Translations under genes and position numbers: made by a program
Notes under the pieces: model-generated
What the model was told of the DNA's origin: nothing
Database searches by the model: none
The model's input: the letters and a program-made list of their open reading frames with translations, nothing else
Assembly: GCA_019635275.1 (NCBI GenBank)
Contig: JAHBZV010000018.1
Location: 1 to 52,364 of the forward strand
Direction: 5' to 3'
Length of the DNA: 52,364 nt
Source of the DNA: Burkholderiaceae bacterium
GTDB taxonomy: Bacteria > Pseudomonadota > Gammaproteobacteria > Burkholderiales > Burkholderiaceae_E
Shown here: piece by piece, positions 36,965-44,404 of the stretch
Numbering within the stretch: the first letter of the stretch is position 1
Layout of the letters: every line of letters begins with the position of its first letter

Positions 36965-37744
36965 TCAGAGCGAGGCGGTCTGTTCGGCCCGCAGCGCGCC
37001 CTTCTCGAGCACGCGCATCTGCACCGACTTCAGCACCGCCCCTTGCGGAACCTCGAAGTGGCCTTCGACGCGCAGCATGCGCCGGAAGGACAGCTTCATC
37101 CGCTCGCGCGCCTCGGGCGGTCCCTCGTCGGGCAGCACCAGGGTCGTGGTGCGGCCCTGGCTCTCGGTCGTCACGCGCAGCTGCAACGACCCCGAGAAGA
37201 CCCGCTCGGCGCGTCCCGCGAGCATCACCAGGGCACGATATCGCATCCGGTTCGGCTCGCTGGCGTCGGGCTCGACCTCGAACCGACGAATGGCCACCGG
37301 GCCCTGCGCATCGGCAGCCGGCAGCAGGCTCTCGAGGTAGGCAAGGTCGGCCTTCAACTCGGCGTTCTCGGCTTCGAGCTCCCTGATCTGCTGCTCGCGA
37401 CGGGCGGCCGCGACCTGGTCGATGCGCACCTGGCTGTCGGCCGACACCATCGTGCCCGCGATTCGCCGACGGTCGGCCGTCGCTTCGGCGAGCTGGTCGC
37501 GCAGGCGCGACACCTCGGCACCGAGGCGGTCGCGCTCGGCCGCGGCGCCGTCGAACGCGTTTCGCCACAGCCACATGCCGCCCGCTGCCCCGACGGCCAC
37601 CGCGAGCGCCAGCGACGCCAATCTGAGCGGCCACGGCACGTGTCGCCTGACGGTCATCCTGGCCGCGCTCACCGAACGGCGGCGCGCGAGCAACTTCTTC
37701 TTCACGGCGGGCGTGGCGCTGGCGCGTAATCCGGCGACGGGCAT
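36965..37744 (-). CDS. Membrane-anchored coiled-coil protein (DUF6776-like)
   Basis: A 259-residue single-pass membrane protein. A basic N-terminus and one hydrophobic segment (about 40-62, PLRLASLALAVAVGAAGGMW) are followed by a coiled coil (about 70-140, with AERDRLGAEVSRLRDQLAEA and EQQIRELEAENAELKADLAY). A C-terminal beta-rich domain of about 110 residues follows. This is the layout of DUF6776 proteins, found next to bactofilin genes in betaproteobacteria; the role is unknown. An in-frame ATG at 37657 (MTVRRHVPW) is an alternative start that keeps the membrane segment. Confidence 0.72.
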   Translation of the reverse strand: MPVAGLRASATPAVKKKLLARRRSVSAARMTVRRHVPWPLRLASLALAVAVGAAGGMWLWRNAFDGAAAERDRLGAEVSRLRDQLAEATADRRRIAGTMVSADSQVRIDQVAAARREQQIRELEAENAELKADLAYLESLLPAADAQGPVAIRRFEVEPDASEPNRMRYRALVMLAGRAERVFSGSLQLRVTTESQGRTTTLVLPDEGPPEARERMKLSFRRMLRVEGHFEVPQGAVLKSVQMRVLEKGALRAEQTASL

Positions 37745-37895
37745 GACGGTCCGACGCGCGAGCGAGGACCCGGACCGCGGCGGCGGCGGACCAGGGACCC
37801 CCGGAACGGCCGGAGCCGGCTGATGCGTACAGCGGCCAGGCCCGTGGCCGGCCGCAAGCGGATTCAGTGCAAGCCGGCCCCGCCCGGGCGAGGTT

Positions 37896-38957
37896 TCATG
37901 GTAGCACCGGCACCTGCTCGAGCCCGGTGCCTTCCGGCAGCCCGAACATGAGGTTCATCGCCTGCACGCCCTGCCCCGAGGCACCCTTGACCAGGTTGTC
38001 CTCGACGACCAGCACCATCAGCATGTCGCTGCCCGGCGGCCGGTGAATCGCGATGCGCGCGGTGTTCGACGCACGCACCGAGCGGGTCTCGGGCGTGGAA
38101 CCCGCCGGCATCACGTCGACGAACGGTTCGCCTGCGAAGCGCTTCTCGTAGAGCGCCTGCAGGTCGACCTTGCGGCCCGCCGGCGTCAGTCGCGCGTACA
38201 GCGTCGAGAAGATGCCGCGCACCATCGGCACCAGGTGCGGCGTGAAGACGAGGTTCACCGGCTTGCCGGCAATCGCCTCGAGCCCCTGGCGGATCTCCGG
38301 CAGGTGCCGGTGGCCCGTCACCGAGTACGCCTTGAAGTTGTCGCTCGCCTCGGCCAGCAGCGTCGCCACTTCGGCCTTGCGGCCGGCGCCGGACGCGCCC
38401 GACTTGCAGTCGGCGATCAGGCTGTCGCGCTCGACGAGATCGCCGCCCACGGCTGCCACGGCCGCCGGATCGAGCACCGGCAGGAAGCCCAGCTGGACCG
38501 AGGTCGGGTAGCAGCCCGGCAGGCCGATCACGCGCGCCTTGCGGATCGCCTCGCGATTGACCTCCGGCAGCCCGTAGACCGCCTCGGCGAGGATGTCGGG
38601 GCAGGCGTGCGGCATCTTGTACCAGCGCTCGAACTCCGCCGTGTCCTTCAGCCGGAAGTCGGCGGCGAGGTCGATGACCTTGACCCCCGCAGCGAGCAGC
38701 TCGCGCGCCTGCGACATCGCCACGCCGTGCGGCGTGGCGAAGAACACCACGTCGCAGCGGTCGAGCGGCGCCTCGGCCGGATCGGAAAAGGCCAGCTTCA
38801 CGCGCCCGCGCAGCGACGGGAACATCTCGGCCACCGGCATCCCGGTTTCCTTGCGGGAAGTGATCGCGACCAGCTCGGCCTGCGGATGCTGCGCCAGCAG
38901 CCGCAGCAGCTCGACGCCCGTGTAGCCGGTGCCGCCTACGATTCCGATCCTGATCAT
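37896..38957 (-). CDS. argC: N-acetyl-gamma-glutamyl-phosphate reductase
   Basis: A 353-residue NADPH-dependent reductase for the third step of arginine synthesis. The Rossmann motif is [10 protein letters not shown] at 5-14 and the catalytic cysteine is C149 in [33 protein letters not shown] and the H in TGHRHLPEI are also conserved. The ATG at 38957 directly starts the Rossmann strand and has a GGAG site upstream; the frame upstream is discarded. No other arg genes are near. It may be read from the rpsI side only if transcription passes the terminator at 39032-39062. Confidence 0.94.
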   Translation of the reverse strand: MIRIGIVGGTGYTGVELLRLLAQHPQAELVAITSRKETGMPVAEMFPSLRGRVKLAFSDPAEAPLDRCDVVFFATPHGVAMSQARELLAAGVKVIDLAADFRLKDTAEFERWYKMPHACPDILAEAVYGLPEVNREAIRKARVIGLPGCYPTSVQLGFLPVLDPAAVAAVGGDLVERDSLIADCKSGASGAGRKAEVATLLAEASDNFKAYSVTGHRHLPEIRQGLEAIAGKPVNLVFTPHLVPMVRGIFSTLYARLTPAGRKVDLQALYEKRFAGEPFVDVMPAGSTPETRSVRASNTARIAIHRPPGSDMLMVLVVEDNLVKGASGQGVQAMNLMFGLPEGTGLEQVPVLP

Positions 38958-39031
38958 GTTCGACTCCGTGGATGCCTGTTGGGTCGCCGGCCGGGTCGCC
39001 GGAAAGGGCTGCCGAAAGGGTCGCCGGATGT

Positions 39032-39062
39032 AAAAAGGCCGCCTGCGAAGCAAGGCGGCCTG
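39032..39062 (-). terminator. Intrinsic terminator after rpsI
   Basis: Read on the minus strand, GGCCGCC, a 10-nt loop and GGCGGCC are followed by TTTTT. It lies 41 bp past the rpsI stop and separates the ribosomal operon from argC. Confidence 0.85.
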
Positions 39063-39102
39063 TTCCCGAAGCGCGCGGTATCGCGCAGGGTGTGCGCGGA
39101 AA

Positions 39103-39495
39103 TCAGCGCTTCGAGAACTGCTTGCGACGTCGCGCCTTGTGGAAGCCGACCTTCTTGCGCTCGACCTCGCGCGCGTCGCGCGTGACCAGGCCCGCGTTCG
39201 ACAGCGACGGCTTGAGCGCCGCGTCGTAGTCGATCAGCGCGCGCGTGACGCCGTGGCGCACCGCGCCGGCCTGGCCGGACTCGCCGCCACCGGCGACGTT
39301 GACCATGATGTCGAAGCTGCGCACGTTGTCGGTGAGCTCGAGCGGCTGGCGCACGACCATGCGGCCGGTCTCGCGCGCGAAGTAGTCGTCGAGCGGCTTG
39401 CCGTTGACGACGAACTTGCCGGTGCCGCGCTTCAGGAAGACCCGGGCGACCGAGGTCTTGCGCCGGCCGGTGCCGTAGTAGTAATCGCCGATCAT
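39103..39495 (-). CDS. rpsI: 30S ribosomal protein S9
   Basis: A 130-residue S9, the standard length. It has [20 protein letters not shown] near the start, the [20 protein letters not shown] segment and the basic C-terminal tail [12 protein letters not shown] that reaches the P-site tRNA. It starts 4 bp after the rplM stop and is cotranscribed with it. A strong terminator follows. Confidence 0.98.
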   Translation of the reverse strand: MIGDYYYGTGRRKTSVARVFLKRGTGKFVVNGKPLDDYFARETGRMVVRQPLELTDNVRSFDIMVNVAGGGESGQAGAVRHGVTRALIDYDAALKPSLSNAGLVTRDAREVERKKVGFHKARRRKQFSKR

Positions 39496-39499
39496 CGCG

Positions 39500-39928
39500 T
39501 CAAACCTCCAGGACCTTCGGCTGCTGCGCCGAATGCGGGTGCGTGCCCTCGGCATACACCTTGAGCTTCTTGATCATCGCATAGCCGAGCGGCCCCTTGG
39601 GCAGCATGCCCTTGACCGCCTTCTCGAGCGCGCGGCCGGGGAAACGCGACTGCATCTTGCCGAACGTGGTTTCGGAGATGCCGCCCGGATAGCCGCTGTG
39701 CCGGTAGTACATCTTGTCTTCGGCCTTGTTGCCGGTGACGCGCAGTTTCGCGGCATTGACGACGACGATGAAGTCGCCGGTGTCGACGTGCGGCGTGAAT
39801 TCGGGCTTGTGCTTGCCGCGCAGGCGCAGCGCGATCTCGGCGGCCAGGCGCCCCAGCACCTTGTCGCTCGCATCGACCACGAACCAGTCGCGCTTGACCT
39901 CGTGCGGCTTGGCGGAAAACGTCTTCAT
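39500..39928 (-). CDS. rplM: 50S ribosomal protein L13
   Basis: A 142-residue L13, the standard length. It begins [20 protein letters not shown] and includes [27 protein letters not shown] and the [14 protein letters not shown] tail. The ATG at 39928 is preferred over the longer frame because it gives the family length. The promoter is at 39989-40018. Confidence 0.98.
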   Translation of the reverse strand: MKTFSAKPHEVKRDWFVVDASDKVLGRLAAEIALRLRGKHKPEFTPHVDTGDFIVVVNAAKLRVTGNKAEDKMYYRHSGYPGGISETTFGKMQSRFPGRALEKAVKGMLPKGPLGYAMIKKLKVYAEGTHPHSAQQPKVLEV

Positions 39929-39988
39929 GACTCTCTCTTCGGAAACCCTCGGAAACCGTACGCGGGAGGGGAGCGCGGAAAGCCTTTG

Positions 39989-40018
39989 ATTGTAGCCGAA
40001 TACGTCATCGCCAGTCAA
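39989..40018 (-). promoter_or_regulatory. rplM-rpsI promoter
   Basis: On the minus strand TTGACT (40018-40013) and TACAAT (39994-39989) are separated by 18 bp, each five of six to the sigma70 consensus. The promoter lies about 60 bp upstream of the rplM start, leaving a leader of some 55 nt. Confidence 0.75.
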
Positions 40019-40057
40019 AGGAGCGACGGAAACCGCGAGCCATGCCGAAAATGATAG

Positions 40058-40081
40058 ACTTAGTCCGAGAACTTAGTCCGA
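40058..40081. repeat. Direct repeat upstream of the toxin-antitoxin pair (possible operator)
   Basis: ACTTAGTCCGA occurs twice, at 40058-40068 and 40071-40081, with a 13-bp period, ending 18 bp before the antitoxin start. Tandem sites in this position are often bound by the antitoxin or the toxin-antitoxin complex. That role is inference. Confidence 0.55.
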
Positions 40082-40099
40082 CCCTCCAAGAGAAACACC

Positions 40100-40333
40100 A
40101 TGCCCACCGTCGTCAATGTTCACGAAGCCAAGACACACCTGTCGCGGCTGCTCGACCAAGCACACGCCGGCGAGGAGATCATCGTCGCGAAGGCGGGCAA
40201 GCCGTACGCGCGGCTCGTCCCGCTCGCACCGCAAGCCGACGCACGCCGACCCGGCCGGCTGCCCGGCAGGATTGGCGACGCCTTCTTCGAGCCGCTTCCG
40301 GAGGAAGAGCTTTCGGCATGGGAGGGCTCGTGA
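40100..40333 (+). CDS. Phd/YefM family antitoxin
   Basis: A 77-residue antitoxin. The N-terminal DNA-binding domain has the family pattern VNVHEAKTHLSRLLDQAHAG followed by EEIIVAKAGKPYARLVPL. The C-terminal 25 residues, acidic and proline-containing (FFEPLPEEELSAWEGS), should wrap around and block the toxin. Its stop overlaps the toxin's start codon (GTGA), the usual coupling in such pairs. It probably autoregulates through the direct repeat at 40058-40081. Confidence 0.85.
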   Translation: MPTVVNVHEAKTHLSRLLDQAHAGEEIIVAKAGKPYARLVPLAPQADARRPGRLPGRIGDAFFEPLPEEELSAWEGS

Positions 40334-40719
40334 ACGGGCTGCTGCTCGATACCCACGCCCTGCTCTGGTGGTTCACCGACGACCCGCGCCTATCGGCCAA
40401 TGCGCGCGCGGCGATCGCGGACGAACACCGACCGATCCTTGTGAGCGCAGCCAGCGCTTGGGAAATCGCGACGAAGCATCGGCTCGGAAAGCTGGAGGGC
40501 ATCCCCGAGATCCTGTCCCTGTATGGTGAACTGATCGTGGCCGACGGGTTCACCCATCTCCCGGTCAGTTGGCTGCATGGCCTGCGCGCCGGCAGCTACG
40601 CGATCGATCACCGCGACCCGTTCGACCGGATGCTGGCGGCGCAAGCCGAGATCGAGCGCCTGGTGCTGGTCACGCGGGATCCCGCATTCCGGAAGTTCGG
40701 CTGCCCGACGCTGTGGTGA
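40330..40719 (+). CDS. vapC: VapC-type PIN-domain toxin (ribonuclease)
   Basis: A 129-residue PIN-domain endoribonuclease. Metal-binding acidic residues are D7 in LLLDTHALLWW, E45 in SAASAWEIATKHRLGK, D96 in DHRDPFDRMLAAQA and probably D117 in LVTRDPAF, a complete active site. Toxins of this group cleave tRNA or rRNA and are neutralised by the upstream antitoxin. The GTG at 40330 has GGGAGG 5 nt before it and overlaps the antitoxin stop; an ATG at 40318 is an alternative start. The downstream hairpin belongs to the opposite strand. Confidence 0.87.
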   Translation: MNGLLLDTHALLWWFTDDPRLSANARAAIADEHRPILVSAASAWEIATKHRLGKLEGIPEILSLYGELIVADGFTHLPVSWLHGLRAGSYAIDHRDPFDRMLAAQAEIERLVLVTRDPAFRKFGCPTLW

Positions 40720-40742
40720 GCGGCGGCAGCCCCGGACGCACC

Positions 40743-40775
40743 AAAAAAAAAAGCCCGGACGCGAAGGTCCGGGCT
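40743..40775 (-). terminator. Strong intrinsic terminator on the minus strand
   Basis: AGCCCGGAC-CTTCGC-GTCCGGGCT is a perfect 9-bp stem followed by nine unpaired T residues (40751-40743). No minus-strand protein gene ends here: the nearest minus-strand gene upstream is coq7, about 800 bp away beyond the plus-strand OsmC gene. It therefore most likely terminates the small RNA. Confidence 0.85.
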
Positions 40776-40806
40776 GAATCCACCAAAGGAGGAGGGTGGA
40801 GGAGAC
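40743..40806 (-). ncRNA. Candidate small RNA with an anti-Shine-Dalgarno-like loop
   Basis: On the minus strand a promoter (40841-40813) is followed by a predicted transcript of about 64 nt. Hairpin 1 is UCCACC (40800-40795), loop CUCCUCCUUU (40794-40785), GGUGGA (40784-40779). Hairpin 2 is the terminator. The loop contains CCUCCUUU, which equals the anti-Shine-Dalgarno core at the 3' end of betaproteobacterial 16S rRNA, and CUCCUCC occurs in it; UCUCCUCC precedes the first stem. This is the design of C-rich-loop trans-acting sRNAs that mask ribosome binding sites. No open frame is present. The promoter, loop and terminator are seen directly; being expressed and functional is inference. Confidence 0.6.
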
Positions 40807-40812
40807 GAAGCA

Positions 40813-40841
40813 AATATAGCGAAGCTGTTTGTGCAATGCAA
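40813..40841 (-). promoter_or_regulatory. Promoter of the candidate small RNA
   Basis: TTGCAT (40841-40836) and TATATT (40818-40813) lie 17 bp apart on the minus strand. The -10 matches five of six; the -35 matches only at its TTG. Transcription would start near 40806. The spacer is locally AT-rich against a GC-rich background. Confidence 0.5.
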
Positions 40842-41106
40842 GATGGGCAAAGCGCCTGCAGCGACCGGCGAGGCGCGGGCACCCGGCGAGCGCAGCAGGA
40901 AGCGATCGTAACAAACTGATTTTGTTTGCATTTTCCATGCGCCAGCCGTCGCAGGGCGGCGCGTTCCGGATTTCGAATAGACCCTCCAGTCGTCGCGCCC
41001 ACCGGCACCGCGTTGCGGCGGCGCCGCAAAACCTCCTGCCTGCGAGCGCGGCGGACGCGGCACTACAATCCATCGGCATCGGCATCGGCAGCGAAGAGGA
41101 GCGACG

Positions 41107-41529
41107 ATGGAGTGCGTGGTGAAATGGACCGGTCCCGGCGGCATGAGCTTCGTCGCCGAAACCGGAAGCGGTCACGCGGTCGTCATGGATGGCGCGCCCG
41201 ACGTCGGCGGGCGCAACGTCGGCCCGCGCCCGATGGAAATGGTGCTGCTGGGCACCGGCGGCTGCACCGCGTCCGACGTCGTGGTCATCCTGAGCAAGAG
41301 CGGCCAGGACGTGCGCGGCTGCGAGGTGCAGCTGCACGCCGAGCGCGCCGAGACAGACCCGAAGGTATTCACGCGGATCCACTTCCACTTCGTGGTGCGC
41401 GGGCGCGGCCTGAAGCCGAACGTGGTCGAACGGGCGATCAAGCTCTCGCACGACAAGTACTGCTCGGCCTCGATCATGCTCGGCAAGACGGCCGAGATGA
41501 CTCACGACTGGGAAATCGTCGAGGACTGA
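41107..41529 (+). CDS. OsmC family protein
   Basis: A 140-residue OsmC-fold protein of the YhfA type. The two redox cysteines are C53 in LLGTGGCTASDVVVIL and C119 in SHDKYCSASIML, on the helices where OsmC/Ohr peroxidases carry them. The GPRPMEMVLLG segment is typical. The role is likely reduction of organic hydroperoxides or another thiol-based detoxification, with homodimer formation; YhfA-type members are not well characterised. GAAGAGGAG precedes the ATG. A 14-bp tandem repeat begins at its 3' end. Confidence 0.85.
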   Translation: MECVVKWTGPGGMSFVAETGSGHAVVMDGAPDVGGRNVGPRPMEMVLLGTGGCTASDVVVILSKSGQDVRGCEVQLHAERAETDPKVFTRIHFHFVVRGRGLKPNVVERAIKLSHDKYCSASIMLGKTAEMTHDWEIVED

Positions 41530-41562
41530 GCGCCGAGGACTGAGCGTCGAGGACCGAGCGCC
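41520..41562. repeat. 14-bp tandem repeat across the osmC-like stop codon
   Basis: The unit CGAGGACTGAGCGC occurs about three times in a row with single-base changes (GACTGA, GACTGA, GACCGA). The first copy contains the OsmC stop codon and the second carries a spare TGA in the same sense. Confidence 0.7.
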
Positions 41563-41563
41563 G

Positions 41564-42211
41564 CTAGATGTAGTGCGCGGTCGCAGTCATCAGCCGCGCG
41601 GTGGCGCGCATCGCCCCGCGCACCGGCGCGGGCAGTTCGGCGCCGCCCAGCCGCAGCGCGTTCTGCGCGTGGCGCACCTCGTCGTCCTTCATGGCCACGA
41701 CGATCGCCCGCGACCGCAGGTCCGAGACCGGCAGGCGCTCGAGGTGGCCGTCCAGGTGCGCCTCGACCTGCCGTTCGGTCTCGGCCATGAACCCCAGGCT
41801 CAGACGGTCTCCCGCGCGCCCGGCGACCAGCCCCAGCAGCAGGGCACCGCCATACCAGAGGGGATTGAGCAGCGAAGGCCGGGCGTCGAGCTCGCGCAGC
41901 CGCTGGCGGGTCCAGGCGAGGTGGTCGCCCTCCTCGCGGGCCGCTTCGCGGAACTCGCTGGCCAGGCGCGGATCGGAGGTGGCCGCCGCCTGCCCCTCGT
42001 ACAGCGCCTGAGCACAGATTTCGCCGACGTGGTTGACCCGCATCAGCGACGCCGACAGCCGGCGCTCGGCCGGATGGGCCGGCTCCGAGGGGTCGCCGCC
42101 GGCCACCGGCAGCGCGCGCCCGGCCGGCGTGACGCCGCTCAGGGTGGCCAGCGCCCGACAGGCGCCGGAAAGCAGCCGATCGGCGGCGTTCGGGCGGCGA
42201 AATCCATTCAT
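41564..42211 (-). CDS. coq7: 2-polyprenyl-3-methyl-6-methoxy-1,4-benzoquinone monooxygenase (Coq7)
   Basis: A 215-residue di-iron hydroxylase for the demethoxyubiquinone step of ubiquinone synthesis. The six expected iron ligands are visible in order: E64 ([14 protein letters not shown]), E94 and H97 (REEGDHLAW), E146 (MAETERQVE), E178 and H181 (DDEVRHAQ). A hydrophobic membrane-associating stretch lies near 118-132. The ATG at 42211 starts the [14 protein letters not shown] leader; the upstream frame is discarded. With ubiD at 11760-13316 it is the second ubiquinone gene in the window, but the two are not linked in an operon. Confidence 0.93.
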   Translation of the reverse strand: MNGFRRPNAADRLLSGACRALATLSGVTPAGRALPVAGGDPSEPAHPAERRLSASLMRVNHVGEICAQALYEGQAAATSDPRLASEFREAAREEGDHLAWTRQRLRELDARPSLLNPLWYGGALLLGLVAGRAGDRLSLGFMAETERQVEAHLDGHLERLPVSDLRSRAIVVAMKDDEVRHAQNALRLGGAELPAPVRGAMRATARLMTATAHYI

Positions 42212-42482
42212 GGTGAGACGTCCTTCACGTCGGCCACCGGGCATTCGTCACGCCCCGTCCGGCCGGACCGACCGGCGGCGCCGCGCGCCGTCATCCGACT
42301 GTTGTTGACGAGCGACAGGATACCCAAAAAAACAACGGCCGACAGGTGCCCGGCTTTGCCCCCTCCCCGAATTTGGCGAGAATACGCAGGACTTCTGACC
42401 GGGGAAGGCCCACCAGCCGCTTCGGGGAGTTGCGGCGGCGTGGAGGCCGTCGATTGATTTCAGAAACCTAGGAGAACCTTCA

Positions 42483-43679
42483 ATGAAGAAATCGCTTCTC
42501 GCAGTGGCTGTCGCGGCAGCTCTGCCGGCGGCCGCGTTCGCGCAGACGAACGTCACGCTGTCCGGTATCGTCAAAGTCGGGGTCGCGAACACGAAGTATT
42601 CGAACGGAGAGAACTTCGCCGGCGCGTCCTATGGCAACGGGAGCAACACCAGTCTGGACGACGGTTCGTCGCGCTTCATCATCAGCGGCTCCGAGGATCT
42701 GGGCGGCGGCATGAAGGGCATCTTCATGGTCGACTCGCGCTTCCGTCCGGACGTCGGCACGGGCACGCTGGCCAGCGGCAACTCGTTCGTCGGCTTGGCC
42801 GGTGGCTTCGGCTCGATCCGGGCCGGTCGTCTTGACCAGTACTACCACTTGGGAACCGACGAATTCGGCGCTCGCGCAGTCGCGTTGCAGCACTCGAACA
42901 TCTCGATCCTGAGCTGGGTGGGCGGCGTTGGCAACCTGACTGCCGCCGGAACGCCGGCGGCGACGGCCGCAGCGGCCACCGGCGTTCCGGGTCTGGCTGC
43001 CATCGCCAACGCGTCGCGTTCCGCAAATATGCTCCGCTACGACCTCCCCGCGATGGGCGGCCTGAGTGGCGGCGTGGGCTTCTCGAACAACTTCCAGGCC
43101 GACGATGGCGCAATCGGTGACGCCGGCAAGGGAACGGCTTGGACGGCCGATCTCGCTTGGCGGGGCGGCCCGATCACCGTCGGTGGCGCGTACTGGACCG
43201 CGGACTTTGAGGGCCAGACGGCGACCACGGGCAAGAACGACGGACAGCGTGCGTGGCGCCTCTACGGCAACTACAACTTCGGCGTGTTCAGCGTCGGCCT
43301 CACGGTGGACGAATCGAAGATCAAGGGGATCACGGTTCCGATCGTGGGCGCGACGAGTGGCGACTTCAAGCGTACCGCATGGTCGCTGCCTGTGACCGCG
43401 AAGGTGGGCCCGGGCACGCTGCTCTTCACGTACACGCAAGCGCGCGACGTGAAAGGTCCTGGCGGTACGCTGTCGGACAGTGGCGCCAAGATGTTTTCCA
43501 TCGGCTATGACTACCCGCTCTCCAAGCGGACGTCGGTCGGCGTGTCCTACACGAACCTGAACAACGACAGTGGCGCGAACTACGCACTGTTTACCAGCAC
43601 CGCGTTGGGTGGACACGACCAACCGGTCGCTGGCACCGATCAGCGTCAACTCTACGTCGGTCTGCGTCACGCGTTCTGA
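42483..43679 (+). CDS. Gram-negative general porin (OmpC/porin_4 type)
   Basis: A 398-residue outer-membrane beta-barrel. The signal peptide is MKKSLLAVAVAAALPAAAFA, with the mature protein starting QTNVTLSGIVKVGV, the common start of betaproteobacterial trimeric porins. Strands such as SSRFIISGSEDLGGGMKGIF, SFVGLAGGFGSIRAGRLDQY and the C-terminal QLYVGLRHAF, with its terminal Phe needed for Bam-mediated assembly, complete the family picture. AGGAG precedes the ATG. Its codon use is noticeably less GC-extreme than its neighbours, as is usual for highly expressed porins. Confidence 0.94.
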   Translation: MKKSLLAVAVAAALPAAAFAQTNVTLSGIVKVGVANTKYSNGENFAGASYGNGSNTSLDDGSSRFIISGSEDLGGGMKGIFMVDSRFRPDVGTGTLASGNSFVGLAGGFGSIRAGRLDQYYHLGTDEFGARAVALQHSNISILSWVGGVGNLTAAGTPAATAAAATGVPGLAAIANASRSANMLRYDLPAMGGLSGGVGFSNNFQADDGAIGDAGKGTAWTADLAWRGGPITVGGAYWTADFEGQTATTGKNDGQRAWRLYGNYNFGVFSVGLTVDESKIKGITVPIVGATSGDFKRTAWSLPVTAKVGPGTLLFTYTQARDVKGPGGTLSDSGAKMFSIGYDYPLSKRTSVGVSYTNLNNDSGANYALFTSTALGGHDQPVAGTDQRQLYVGLRHAF

Positions 43680-43717
43680 TCGCCGGCCGGCGCAAGCCGG
43701 CCTCGCGAGAGAGCTTG

Positions 43718-43747
43718 AAAACGCCGGGGCAACCCGGCGTTTTTTTT
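43718..43747 (+). terminator. Intrinsic terminator after the porin gene
   Basis: A stem AAACGCCGGG-GCAA-CCCGGCGTTT with a GNRA-type loop is followed by a T run. It lies about 40 bp past the porin stop. Confidence 0.88.
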
Positions 43748-43826
43748 CGCCCGTTTGCGCCTCCGCGCGCCATCGCGTCAGCGCCCAACGGATCACCCCC
43801 GCCCGATGATTGAGATCGAAACATTT

Positions 43827-43843
43827 CAGACTTAAACTGTCTG
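43827..43843. promoter_or_regulatory. Possible MarR operator
   Basis: CAGAC-TTAAACT-GTCTG is a perfect 5-bp inverted repeat with a 7-bp AT-rich centre, 2 bp before the MarR start codon. It is the sort of short palindrome a MarR dimer binds for autoregulation. The assignment is inference. Confidence 0.45.
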
Positions 43844-43845
43844 GC

Positions 43846-44388
43846 ATGGGATCGATCGACGACGCCGCGCTCGCGGGGGCGCTGGACCACGAGACGCGGG
43901 TCCAGGCGCACGACCACACGGCGCTGAAGCTGTGGCTGCGGCTGCTCACCTGCACGAACCTGATCGAAGGCTCGGTGCGTCGCAAGTTGCGCAGCGAGTT
44001 CGAGTCCACGCTGCCGCGCTTCGACCTGCTGGCGCAACTCGAGCGCCACCCGCAGGGCCTGAAGATGAGCGAGCTGTCGCAGCGCCTGATGGTGACCGGC
44101 GGCAACGTCACCGGGCTGGCCGACCAGCTCGAGTCCGAGGGCTGGATCACCCGCGAGCCGGTTGCCGACGATCGCCGCGCGATCCGCCTGAAGCTGTCGC
44201 CCACTGGCCGCCGTCGTTTCGCGGAGATGGCCGCGGGCCACGAGCGATGGGTGATCTCGCTGTTCGAGGCGCTGTCGCGCGACGAGCAGCAGCAACTGCT
44301 GCGCCTGCTCGGAAAGCTCAAGCCCGGCCTGCTCGCCGGCGTGCAACGCGGCGGCGACGCCCGCCCTGCGGAGCGGCGACGCTCCTGA
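43846..44388 (+). CDS. MarR family transcriptional regulator
   Basis: A 180-residue winged-helix regulator. The DNA-binding part is LKMSELSQRLMVTGGNVTGL followed by the wing with REPVADDRRAIRLKLSPTGR. Dimerisation helices flank it on both sides. The ATG at 43846 begins MGSIDDAAL; a TTG 36 bp earlier is rejected. It lies 16 bp ahead of an aryl-CoA ligase gene, so a role in sensing an aromatic acid or its CoA thioester is likely, as for MarR regulators of benzoate-type pathways. That is inference from context. Confidence 0.88.
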   Translation: MGSIDDAALAGALDHETRVQAHDHTALKLWLRLLTCTNLIEGSVRRKLRSEFESTLPRFDLLAQLERHPQGLKMSELSQRLMVTGGNVTGLADQLESEGWITREPVADDRRAIRLKLSPTGRRRFAEMAAGHERWVISLFEALSRDEQQQLLRLLGKLKPGLLAGVQRGGDARPAERRRS

Positions 44389-44404
44389 CCGGAGGAGTCC
44401 CACG

